Below, one piece after another: positions 18,166 to 25,365 of a stretch of 27,651 bases of DNA; the stretch's first letter is position 1; every line of letters begins with the position of its first letter. A program made the translations under genes and the position numbers. Under the pieces are notes generated by a model. It ran no database searches, was not told the DNA's origin, and saw only the letters and a program-made list of their open reading frames with translations. The DNA lies in the NCBI GenBank assembly GCA_900770785.1, contig CAAGLJ010000064.1, forward strand, positions 1 to 27,651, read 5' to 3'. The DNA is from Lachnospiraceae bacterium (GTDB taxonomy: Bacteria; Bacillota; Clostridia; Lachnospirales; Lachnospiraceae).

Positions 18166-19146
18166 TTACAGATTATCCCAGCTCCATTCTTCCTCTTCTT
18201 CCTCCCCTGATGCGGATGCTTCGTCAGAAGAAGCCTCCTGGATAGGATCGGCCGAAGAAGGTATTTCACCAGAAGAAGGAACAGTAGCTTCTTCGCTGAC
18301 AGTTTCCTGGCTGGAAGTCTCTTCAATAACAATCTCGTTGTTTCTGTTCTGATGGGCACCCTCTCTAATCATACAATAAAAATTGGTATCTGCCAAAGCA
18401 ATGTAAGGCGAAAGATAGACAGTATTAAAAACGACGGCGATGATTACCAGTGCTAATATGACCAGAGTAGTGGTGTGAGTGTAAGGGATGACAGGATCCA
18501 TATTTATGGAGAAGAACAATGATGGAGCCAAAATAAAGTAGTACATACCCAATAACAACGCAGCACCTATCGGTAATAGCCAGGGAAGAAAGGACAGCCT
18601 TAAAAGGATAAATTCCCATTTATGTCCCTTCATTATCCGATAGCTTTCTTTCAATACCTCTACGGCAGAAAACTCCGGCTGCTCTGCCATGACGTAAAAA
18701 ACCCAGCAAAAGGGCAAAATTAAGATAATAGTGAGTATAAGGAAAAATATATAGCACAGGATAAAGGGCCACCACGATGAAGGGGAAGTAAGTGCGGGGT
18801 ACAGGGTAAGACTGATAGGTACACTGATAATCAGAGCATACACTGTGAACATAAGGAATAATAACAGAAAGGTCAAAGCGGCTTGACCCAACTGGTTAAA
18901 CCCAAGAAACAGGGTGGCCACTTGAGGCTTCCTCCCGGAGACTACATCCAGATAAAGCATTATTGAACCCAAAGATAACGGTGGTACGATAATCAAGGTG
19001 GCAATTAAGCTGATAATGGAATACTCTTCAGCGAAATAAGTGAGTGCAAAATTAATGGCAGTAACAATAAGTGTACATAAAAACAGTGTCCCCAGATTGT
19101 GCCTTAGCTGCTCTCTGGACAGACGTTTTAATTCTCTTCTGGTCAA
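18166..19146 (-). CDS. DUF975 family membrane protein
   Basis: This 326-residue membrane protein has about six hydrophobic spans and DUF975-like features: an N-terminal RRELKRLSREQLRHN, the VPPLSLGSIMLYLDVV segment, the central VLKESYRIMKGHKWEF loop, and YLSPYIALADTNFYCMI before the tail. The function of the family is unknown. The TTG at 19146 lies nine bases behind AGGAGG (19161-19156), while the in-frame ATG at 19155 abuts that site and the ATG at 19209 lies in the promoter. The cytosolic C-terminal tail of about 60 residues is rich in Glu and Ser and ends in a run of six Glu followed by WSWDNL. Confidence 0.78.
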   Translation of the reverse strand: MTRRELKRLSREQLRHNLGTLFLCTLIVTAINFALTYFAEEYSIISLIATLIIVPPLSLGSIMLYLDVVSGRKPQVATLFLGFNQLGQAALTFLLLFLMFTVYALIISVPISLTLYPALTSPSSWWPFILCYIFFLILTIILILPFCWVFYVMAEQPEFSAVEVLKESYRIMKGHKWEFILLRLSFLPWLLPIGAALLLGMYYFILAPSLFFSINMDPVIPYTHTTTLVILALVIIAVVFNTVYLSPYIALADTNFYCMIREGAHQNRNNEIVIEETSSQETVSEEATVPSSGEIPSSADPIQEASSDEASASGEEEEEEWSWDNL

Positions 19147-19180
19147 AATAATCATCCTCCTCTTGTATAAATATACTGTT

Positions 19181-19209
19181 ATTTTAAAAAAAGGCAGACC
19201 TTTTGTCAA
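19181..19209 (-). promoter_or_regulatory. Sigma-A-type promoter for the DUF975 gene
   Basis: On the minus strand TTGACA (19209-19204) and TAAAAT (19186-19181) are 17 bases apart. Transcription should start near 19174, leaving a leader of about 28 bases. This supports the TTG start at 19146 over the upstream ATG at 19209. Confidence 0.78.
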
Positions 19210-19308
19210 TCACAGCAAAAACTTATTTGTCTTAACTCAAAATCCTGTTTAAGAATATTCAGGAAGAAGAAATTTGGTAACTTGGTCACAAAAAAAAGAA
19301 AAGGATTT

Positions 19309-19317
19309 TGTTATACT
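19309..19317 (+). promoter_or_regulatory. Extended -10 promoter for trxA
   Basis: TG-T-TATACT at 19309-19317 is an extended -10 element. No good -35 box lies at the usual distance; TTGGTC at 19282 is too far away. It is about 50 bases upstream of the trxA start. Confidence 0.5.
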
Positions 19318-19367
19318 GAATTTCATATTGAGGCAAAATAACAATAACCAATCTGAAGGAGGAAAAA

Positions 19368-19676
19368 ATGTCAGTTTTAACCATAACAAAAAGTAATTTT
19401 AAAGCAGAGGTTACAGATAGTGACATACCCGTTCTGCTGGATTTCTGGGCAGAATGGTGCGGACCATGCAGAATGCTGTCCCCTGTTATAGATCAGGTGG
19501 CGGATGAGCTGGCGGATATTAAAGTGGGCAAGATTAATGTAGATCAGGAACCGGATCTGGCATCTCAGTTTCAGGTTATGAGCATTCCTACGCTGGTATT
19601 AATGAAGAATGGAAAAGAGGTTAAGCGTTCTATGGGTGCCATCCCCAAAAACGCAGTAATCGATTTCTGCAAATAA
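19368..19676 (+). CDS. trxA: Thioredoxin
   Basis: This 102-residue classical thioredoxin has the active site WCGPC in FWAEWCGPCRM and the cis-proline segment SIPTLVL. It has no signal peptide, so it is cytosolic and would reduce protein disulfides with thioredoxin reductase, which is not in the window. An extra cysteine lies next to the C-terminal lysine. The ATG follows GAAGGAGGAAAAA. It is divergent from the DUF975 gene and is separated from the peroxidase by more than 450 bases including a hairpin, so it is probably monocistronic. Confidence 0.95.
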   Translation: MSVLTITKSNFKAEVTDSDIPVLLDFWAEWCGPCRMLSPVIDQVADELADIKVGKINVDQEPDLASQFQVMSIPTLVLMKNGKEVKRSMGAIPKNAVIDFCK

Positions 19677-19934
19677 ATTTTTGCCATTTGGAAAAATTTC
19701 CCTCAGGAAACGAAGGCCCGATGGAAAATAATGAGTATAAAATAAATAAATGTACAGTCCCCATCTATGGATAACACTATATATAGTATATATATGTTCA
19801 TGACAGATAGATGGGGATTTTTGTATGTTAAGCATCATATTATAATAAAGAAAAAGAAGAAAAATTCCCAGTCAGCCAGTAGGAATAAAACGGCGAAAAA
19901 GTGCTGTTTTAAAGGCTTTAATCGTATAAAAAAA
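19677..19934. other. AT-rich intergenic stretch after trxA
   Basis: No convincing gene is seen in the 462 bases between trxA and the peroxidase. The first part holds the long hairpin at 19758-19817. The rest up to 19934 is A-rich. The promoter, operator and long leader of the peroxidase fill the remainder. A 113-codon open frame at 19767-20108 crosses the terminator, promoter and operator, has no ribosome site and is not considered coding. Confidence 0.6.
19758..19823 (+). terminator. Long-looped terminator-like hairpin downstream of trxA
   Basis: TCCCCATCTAT (19758-19768) pairs perfectly with ATAGATGGGGA (19807-19817), followed by TTTTTG. The 38-base loop is AT-rich and contains the self-complementary ACTATATATAGT. 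It probably terminates trxA. The large loop is unusual. Confidence 0.65.
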
Positions 19935-19964
19935 TTGACAAATGGTGTCATACTCTGCTATAGT
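19935..19964 (+). promoter_or_regulatory. Strong sigma-A promoter for the peroxidase gene
   Basis: A perfect TTGACA (19935-19940) and TATAGT (19959-19964) are 18 bases apart. Transcription should begin near 19971, giving a leader of about 168 bases. This is the best promoter in the window and probably drives the peroxidase and perhaps resB-ccsA-fixCX. Confidence 0.8.
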
Positions 19965-19972
19965 AAAGAGAC

Positions 19973-19991
19973 AATAGTAATGATTACCATT
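19973..19991 (+). promoter_or_regulatory. 19-bp inverted-repeat operator, Fur/PerR-like
   Basis: AATAGTAATGATTACCATT is a 9-1-9 inverted repeat with eight of nine positions paired. It begins about two bases after the predicted transcription start. Size, symmetry and AT-rich TAATGATTA core resemble Fur-family boxes; about 13 of 19 positions agree with the Fur consensus. Placement predicts repression. The actual regulator is unknown. Confidence 0.5.
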
Positions 19992-20081
19992 TTTCATGCC
20001 TTACTAATCAAAAAAGCAACAGAACGGATTCAATTCGGATGGGTAAGCTGCATGAAGATGATGAAGAAAGGGGGAGGGGTG

Positions 20082-20102
20082 GCCTGCACAGGAGTGCCAG
20101 GC
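20082..20102 (+). other. Hairpin in the peroxidase leader
   Basis: GCCTGCAC (20082-20089) pairs with GTGCCAGGC (20094-20102) with one bulged C and an AGGA loop. No T run follows, so it is not a classic terminator. It lies about 25 bases before the ribosome site and may stabilise the transcript or tune translation. Confidence 0.4.
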
Positions 20103-20138
20103 AAATAATTTTCACTAAAAAATACTTGGAGGTATAGT

Positions 20139-21578
20139 ATGAAAAAGAAAAAAATACTTATTGCAATACCGATAGTTCTTGTTGCGGCAATTATCGTGTA
20201 TGCAGCCATCATGCTGAGTGGTCGTGCTATTACAGCAGATAACCTGAATGATCAGTTCGTGCAGGTTATCGAGAACAACGGTTGTCTTCAGTGCCATGCC
20301 GCTGAACCGAAGCCCTTCTGGTATCAGAAGATGCCTCTGGTATCCGGTCTTTTTGAGAAGGATATGACCAATGGTTACCGTTCAGTAGATCTTGAGTACG
20401 TTGTTGAGCAGGTGAAAAGTGGTGGAGAAATCACTCTGGCAGACGTAGCAAAGCTGGAACAGACCACATTGAACAATGACATGCCTGTTATTCAGTATTC
20501 TGCTGTACACTGGGGTTCCAGTCTGAATTCCAAAGAGCAGCAGATTATCAAGGACTGGGTAGCTGAGAAGAGAACAGAGTATGTAGTTGGCCTGGCAGAA
20601 GAAATGGGTATGCAGCTGGATGAAGCAACCATCGCTCAGGCAATCAGCGAGCCTGTTCAGGTTCTTCCTGATCCTTCTAACTACAATATCAACAAGGAAA
20701 AGGCAGATTTGGGATTAAGCCTGTTCCATGATACCAGATTATCTGCAGATGGAACCATTTCCTGTGCATCCTGTCATCCTCTGGACAACTCCGGTGTGGA
20801 TGGTGGAAGAACTGCTCGTGGTATTGGAAGCCAGATGGGTGGAATCAATGCTCCTACCGTTTACAATGCAGTATTCAACATTCAGCAGTTCTGGAATGGC
20901 CGTGCTGCAACTCTGGCAGATCAGGCAGGAGGCCCTCCGTTGAACCCTGTCGAGATGGGACATGAAAGCTTTGATGATATCGCAGCATTATTGTCTGAAG
21001 ACGAAGCTATGGTAGCAAAGTTTGAACAGGTTTATGGAGACGAAGGAATTAACCAGGCGACCATTACTGATGCAATCGCAGAATTTGAGCGTCAGCTGAT
21101 TACCACAAACAGTCCTTTTGACCAGTATCTGTTAGGTAACGAAAGTGCATTGACCGCTGAAGAAATCAAGGGTTATGAAGAGTTCAAGAAGAATTACTGT
21201 GCATCCTGTCACGTAGGTGTAAGTATGGGTGGACAGAGCTTTGAAAAACTTGGTACCGTTGTAGATGCAGCTGTTTACTTTGAAGAAAGAGGAACAGAAA
21301 TCAGTGGTGATGATGAGGGTCTTTACGGCTTTACCGGAAATGAAGCAGACATGTATAAATTCAAGGTGCCTAACCTGCGTAACATCGCACTTACCGGACC
21401 TTATATGCATGATGGAACTCATTTAACTCTGGAAGAAGCAGTTCGGACAATGTTCCGCTTCAATACTGCTAATCCAAACCCCAGTGATGAGACAGTGAAC
21501 AGCATTGTAGCATTCCTGAATACACTGACCGGTGAGAACGAATACATGGATTATGCTAACGTTCCCAGCAATAAATAA
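20139..21578 (+). CDS. ccp: Membrane-anchored tri-haem cytochrome c peroxidase (Ccp/YhjA-like)
   Basis: This 479-residue protein has one N-terminal membrane anchor (about residues 6-26), no lipobox and no clear cleavage site. Three haem c motifs follow: CLQCH at 49-53, CASCH at 209-213 and CASCH at 354-358. The last two belong to a bacterial di-haem peroxidase domain, supported by GLSLFHDTRLS, NAPTVYNAVFN, FWNGRA, GGPPLNPVEMG and FKVPNLRNIALTGPYMHDG. The extra N-terminal haem recalls E. coli YhjA/Ccp, a quinol-linked hydrogen peroxide reductase. It should face outside the membrane and reduce peroxide to water. The ATG follows TTGGAGGTATAGT. ResB and CcsA, which would attach the haems, are encoded directly downstream. 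Haem c enzymes are uncommon in this group of anaerobes. Confidence 0.9.
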   Translation: MKKKKILIAIPIVLVAAIIVYAAIMLSGRAITADNLNDQFVQVIENNGCLQCHAAEPKPFWYQKMPLVSGLFEKDMTNGYRSVDLEYVVEQVKSGGEITLADVAKLEQTTLNNDMPVIQYSAVHWGSSLNSKEQQIIKDWVAEKRTEYVVGLAEEMGMQLDEATIAQAISEPVQVLPDPSNYNINKEKADLGLSLFHDTRLSADGTISCASCHPLDNSGVDGGRTARGIGSQMGGINAPTVYNAVFNIQQFWNGRAATLADQAGGPPLNPVEMGHESFDDIAALLSEDEAMVAKFEQVYGDEGINQATITDAIAEFERQLITTNSPFDQYLLGNESALTAEEIKGYEEFKKNYCASCHVGVSMGGQSFEKLGTVVDAAVYFEERGTEISGDDEGLYGFTGNEADMYKFKVPNLRNIALTGPYMHDGTHLTLEEAVRTMFRFNTANPNPSDETVNSIVAFLNTLTGENEYMDYANVPSNK

Positions 21579-21636
21579 GATAGCAGACAGTGTATAAAAA
21601 TAACTAAAATATAAGTACATAACAGAACATTAGATC

Positions 21637-21662
21637 CCGCCCGGCACTTCGGTGTCGGGCGG
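21637..21662 (+). terminator. GC-rich UUCG hairpin between ccp and resB
   Basis: CCGCCCGGCAC (21637-21647) pairs with GTGTCGGGCGG (21652-21662) around a TTCG loop, giving 11 pairs including one G-U. No T run follows. It could be a partial terminator or a 3' stabiliser that makes ccp mRNA more abundant than resB-ccsA. Confidence 0.6.
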
Positions 21663-21734
21663 AAATTGGAGAAGAAAAGTAGATTTATTTAGGCAGTATC
21701 GCGAGTAAAACTTGTGATATGCATGGGGATTAGT

Positions 21735-22808
21735 ATGAAAAAGAACAAAATATATCGATTCCTTACTTCTATCCGTCTTGCCATTATTCTGCTTGTTATT
21801 ATTGCGATTCTTTGTGTATTGTGTACTCTGATTCCTCAGAATCAGTCAGAAACGGCCTATATACAGCAATATGGAAGAGGTGGAGCAAGCATAATCGTTC
21901 TTCTGGGACTTGACCATGTTTTAACTTCTGTCTGGATGTATATCAGCGGTATTCTTTTTGGAATTAATCTGACTCTTTGCACAGTCGGCCGTTTTCAGTG
22001 GGCACTTGCCAGTTCAAAGAAAAAGTTCAGAATAGATGTGTGGGGATCGCCGCTGCTCCATGTGGGCCTGTGCATTATCCTTGTGGGTGCTGCATTAAGC
22101 GTTCTTTTAGGCCGACAGCTCTACTATGAAATTCCCATAGGAGAGACGGCAAATATCGCAGGTGCAAGCGGTACTTTTGGATTAAGGGCAGATGATTTTG
22201 AAATTGAGTATTATGAGGATGGAATAAATCCACGTCAATATAGAAGCAGTGTAACGATTCAGAGTAAAGATGGTGCTTCCATTCCCATGGCAGTGGAAGT
22301 AAATGCACCCATCAAATATGATGGTGTATCTATTCTTCAGCAGGACTACGGCTGGGAAGTAACAGTAACTGTAAGTACTGCTCAGAACAGTAAAGAAATG
22401 AAAATAAAGGGCGAGGAATGGATTCGGTTGTCTGGTGAAGGCGAATCAGCCATTTCTTTAGGAATTGCTTTTTATCCCGATTATACAGAAGAAGATGGAG
22501 TTGCCAGGCTGAAAAGCTATCAGGACAACAATCCCTACATTGTATGGGTGTTAAGCAAAGGGGATACACCCATAGATATGGGCAGAGTAGCCCTGGGTGA
22601 AAAAGGTGTTATTCAGGAGCCCTTAGCCGTTTCTTTCGATAGTTATCGCTACTATACAGGATTACAGGCAAAGTATGATCCTGGTATTCCGGTCATTTTT
22701 GGCGGTTTTTTCCTGGTCTGTCTGGGACTTTTGATAAAATATGCTTTTGCTAAGAAGGCAGAGCAAAAAAAGGAGAATATTAATGATAACATTAAAGGAC
22801 AATCTTGA
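21735..22808 (+). CDS. resB: Cytochrome c biogenesis protein ResB (Ccs1)
   Basis: This 357-residue protein has the ResB layout: two or three N-terminal membrane spans with SIRLAIILLVIIAI and CTLIPQNQSE, another span near LLHVGLCIILVGAALSVLLG, a large extracytoplasmic domain, and a last C-terminal span (PVIFGGFFLVCLGLLIKYAF). With CcsA it forms the system II haem-handling complex that attaches haem to CXXCH motifs outside the membrane. Upstream in-frame GTG (21714) and ATG (21723) are possible starts, but ATG at 21735 behind GGGGATTAGT gives the usual N terminus. It overlaps ccsA by 26 bases. Confidence 0.87.
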   Translation: MKKNKIYRFLTSIRLAIILLVIIAILCVLCTLIPQNQSETAYIQQYGRGGASIIVLLGLDHVLTSVWMYISGILFGINLTLCTVGRFQWALASSKKKFRIDVWGSPLLHVGLCIILVGAALSVLLGRQLYYEIPIGETANIAGASGTFGLRADDFEIEYYEDGINPRQYRSSVTIQSKDGASIPMAVEVNAPIKYDGVSILQQDYGWEVTVTVSTAQNSKEMKIKGEEWIRLSGEGESAISLGIAFYPDYTEEDGVARLKSYQDNNPYIVWVLSKGDTPIDMGRVALGEKGVIQEPLAVSFDSYRYYTGLQAKYDPGIPVIFGGFFLVCLGLLIKYAFAKKAEQKKENINDNIKGQS

Positions 22809-23607
22809 TTATCTGGCCTTTCTGCTGACCATAACTTCTATGGCTTGTATGTTTTTGCAGATGTGGCTCAAGCTCAAATGGCTGCCAAAGGCAGGGCTTG
22901 TGCTAACTGGTATTGCGGCTGCCGTTATGCTGGTGGCGATTGGAATACGTACAAAGGAAACCGGAAGCCTGCCGGTCAACAGTGTATATGAGTTTATTTT
23001 GTTTTTCTCCCTGGTAATGCTGTTTTTTACGGTATTCTGTATTGCCAAGCTGAAATTTTATGGACTGGCTGCATTTATTCTGCTGGCGGTCATGGTTATG
23101 TTGGGAATAAGTTTTGGATTATCTGACAGCATAACACCTTTAATGCCTGCTTTACAGAGCAGATGGAGAGTGGCACATGTTTTGACGGCTATTGTGTCCT
23201 ACAGTGCTTTTGCAGTAGCATTTGGCGTTGGAATCTGTTACCTGATTACCATTCCCCGCAATGCCCCTCAGGGTGGTTTGCCGAAGGAAAAAATTGAACG
23301 GGGAGAATTTCTGGAGAAATTAATGTTCAATTCAGTTGTGGTAGGTTTTATCTTCCTTACTCTTCTGATTATCACCGGTTCAATCTGGGCAGAGGATGCC
23401 TGGGGAGCATGGTGGAGCTGGGATCCCAAGGAAACCTGGGCATTGATTACCTGGATAATTTATGCAGTTTATCTTCACCTGCATCCCAAGCCGAAGTGGC
23501 GTGGGCGCAATGGCTGCTATTTATCCGTTATAGGCTTTGCCTGTGTACTTTTTACGCTTCTTGGCGTATCTTTCTTTATGGGCGGTCTGCATAGTTATGG
23601 CGTATAA
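22783..23607 (+). CDS. ccsA: Cytochrome c biogenesis protein CcsA (ResC), haem handling
   Basis: This 274-residue protein has about eight membrane spans and the tryptophan-rich haem-binding signature WGAWWSWDPKE at residues 207-217. Conserved histidines appear as H132 in VAHVLTAIVSYSAF and H269 in GGLHSYGV, flanking the signature as expected. It transports or presents haem to ResB for attachment to apocytochrome c. The ATG at 22783 lies behind AAAAAGGAGAATATTA and inside the end of resB, so translation is probably coupled. The likely client is the tri-haem peroxidase encoded just upstream; no other cytochrome c gene is in the window. Confidence 0.93.
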   Translation: MITLKDNLDYLAFLLTITSMACMFLQMWLKLKWLPKAGLVLTGIAAAVMLVAIGIRTKETGSLPVNSVYEFILFFSLVMLFFTVFCIAKLKFYGLAAFILLAVMVMLGISFGLSDSITPLMPALQSRWRVAHVLTAIVSYSAFAVAFGVGICYLITIPRNAPQGGLPKEKIERGEFLEKLMFNSVVVGFIFLTLLIITGSIWAEDAWGAWWSWDPKETWALITWIIYAVYLHLHPKPKWRGRNGCYLSVIGFACVLFTLLGVSFFMGGLHSYGV

Positions 23608-23679
23608 GTGCTTTGAAAACTATGTATGAACTGAATAATAAAAACGATAAAAATTGTATGTATGATGGAGGATGTTTTC

Positions 23680-24972
23680 ATGAATGAAGAAAAATTTGAC
23701 GTCATCGTCGTAGGTGCAGGTCTGGCTGGAAATACAGCGGCTTATCTTATGGCGAAGGCAGGACTTGAGGTCCTGGTTATTGAACGTGGTGAAACCATCG
23801 GTGGTAAGAACGTTACCGGTGGACGTATGTATAGCCATAGTATTGAAAGAATTTTCCCTGATTTTGCAAAAGAGGCTCCTGTAGAGCGTAAGATCACAAA
23901 GGAACGTATTTCCTTTATGACCGAAGACAGTGCGACTACAGTAGAGTACGCAGCAGATAAACTGGGAGAACAGGGTAAGGCTACATATTCCATATGTCGT
24001 GCTCATTTCGATCCATGGTTGGCAGGAAAGGCTGAAGAAGCAGGCGCAATGTATGTTACCGGTATTCGTGTAGACGAGGTTCTGGTACGTGACGGTAAGG
24101 TATGCGGTGTTATTGCCGGCGGTGAGGAAATGCTGTCAGACATGGTGCTTCTGGCCGATGGTGTGAACTCTCTTCTGGCTCAGCAGCTTGGTATGAAGAA
24201 GGAGCTGGATCCTTCACAGGTGGCTGTAGGTGTAAAGGAAATTATTGAATTGGATGAAGAAAAGATTAATGATCGTTTCGGAGCAGCATCCAATGAGGAA
24301 GGAACTGCATGGCTGTTTGCAGGTGATGTTTCCGGTGGTAATATCGGTGGAGGATTTATCTACACTAATAAAAACAGCCTTTCTGTAGGTATTGTAACTA
24401 CGATTGCGGATATTGGACGTGTTGATTTGGCACCTCGTGATATGCTGGAAAGATTGAAGAACCATCCTGTTGTAGCACCTTTAATTAAGGGTGGAAAGGT
24501 TGTGGAATATGCAGCTCACCTGGTAACTGAAGGTGGTTATGATATGATTCCTACTCTCTACAGGGATAATGTTCTTGTTGCGGGCGATGCAGCAGCGCTG
24601 GTGATGAATCTCGGCTTTACTATTCGTGGTATGGATTTATGTATTGAATCCGGACGTCTTGCGGCTGAAACCATTATTGCAGCAAAGGAAGCAGGCGATT
24701 ATAGCGCGGCTACTCTTTCTAAATATAAGACAGCAATGGATAACAGCTTCATTATTAAAGATATGCAGCATTTCCGTAAGATGCCTAAATTCATCGAAAA
24801 TCACCGTATCTTTGAACAGTATCCGAAAATGATGGATGAGATTATGTCTGATCTCTTCATTATGTATGGTCAGAAGCCTGAGAAATTCAAGAAGAAAGCG
24901 ATGGCAGCAGTAAAGAAGGTTGGTATTATGAACCTGTTAAAAGATGGAATGAGCGGAATGGGGGCGATGTAA
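23680..24972 (+). CDS. fixC: FixC-like electron-transfer flavoprotein:quinone oxidoreductase, FAD subunit
   Basis: This 430-residue flavoprotein has the FAD motif GAGLAG at residues 12-17 within DVIVVGAGLAGNTAAYLMAK, then IGGKNVTGGRMYSHS, and later DNVLVAGDAAALVMNLGFTIRGMD, typical of FixC and ETF:quinone oxidoreductases. It should take electrons from an electron-transfer flavoprotein and pass them with FixX to a membrane quinone. The ATG at 23680 follows ATGGAGGATGTTTTC; the ATG at 23662 is too close to that site. Arginine is strongly CGT-biased (14 of 17 by my count), suggesting high expression. The usual partners fixA and fixB are absent nearby. It lies 72 bases after ccsA. Confidence 0.9.
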   Translation: MNEEKFDVIVVGAGLAGNTAAYLMAKAGLEVLVIERGETIGGKNVTGGRMYSHSIERIFPDFAKEAPVERKITKERISFMTEDSATTVEYAADKLGEQGKATYSICRAHFDPWLAGKAEEAGAMYVTGIRVDEVLVRDGKVCGVIAGGEEMLSDMVLLADGVNSLLAQQLGMKKELDPSQVAVGVKEIIELDEEKINDRFGAASNEEGTAWLFAGDVSGGNIGGGFIYTNKNSLSVGIVTTIADIGRVDLAPRDMLERLKNHPVVAPLIKGGKVVEYAAHLVTEGGYDMIPTLYRDNVLVAGDAAALVMNLGFTIRGMDLCIESGRLAAETIIAAKEAGDYSAATLSKYKTAMDNSFIIKDMQHFRKMPKFIENHRIFEQYPKMMDEIMSDLFIMYGQKPEKFKKKAMAAVKKVGIMNLLKDGMSGMGAM

Positions 24973-24973
24973 A

Positions 24974-25255
24974 ATGGCAATGTCAATTGATGATAAATTA
25001 GGATTAAACCGTTTTCATGCGGATAAAAGCTATCCGCATATTACCGTGAATCAGGGCTTTACAGACGTAAAGGAAATTGAACGTGTGGTTATGGCCTGTC
25101 CGGCAAAGCTTTACGGATACAATGATGGAAAAATCAGCTTCAATCATGAAGGCTGTCTGGAGTGTGGAACCTGTAGAGTGTTAAGTGGCGGAAAAGTTGT
25201 AGAAAGCTGGAATCATCCACAGGGTGGAATGGGTGTAGAATTCCGTCATGGATAA
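24974..25255 (+). CDS. fixX: FixX-like ferredoxin
   Basis: This 93-residue protein matches FixX: CPAKLYGY, then GCLECGTCRVL and a final NHPQGGMGVEFRHG. Cys42, Cys61, Cys64 and Cys67 can hold one [4Fe-4S] cluster. In ETF:quinone oxidoreductases this domain is the partner cluster of the FAD subunit, and in bacteria it is often a separate gene directly after fixC. Its ATG lies one base after the fixC stop, so the pair is co-translated. A GC-rich hairpin follows. Confidence 0.92.
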   Translation: MAMSIDDKLGLNRFHADKSYPHITVNQGFTDVKEIERVVMACPAKLYGYNDGKISFNHEGCLECGTCRVLSGGKVVESWNHPQGGMGVEFRHG

Positions 25256-25281
25256 AACGGAAAGATAAGAAAAAAGATTTA

Positions 25282-25305
25282 AGGGGAGGGGTATTACCCT
25301 CCCCT
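25282..25305 (+). terminator. Hairpin after fixX
   Basis: AGGGGAGGG (25282-25290) pairs with CCCTCCCCT (25297-25305) around GTATTA. The following sequence AATTAAAAG has no strong T run, so termination may be incomplete. Confidence 0.6.
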
Positions 25306-25365
25306 AATTAAAAGAAGTACATATTTTCTTGGGATAAAATAATATGAATATCAGGAGATGATTTT

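Noticed and set aside
19767..20108. 113-codon open frame between trxA and ccp
   Set aside because: It crosses a terminator-like hairpin, the ccp promoter and its operator, has a Lys-rich random translation and no ribosome site.
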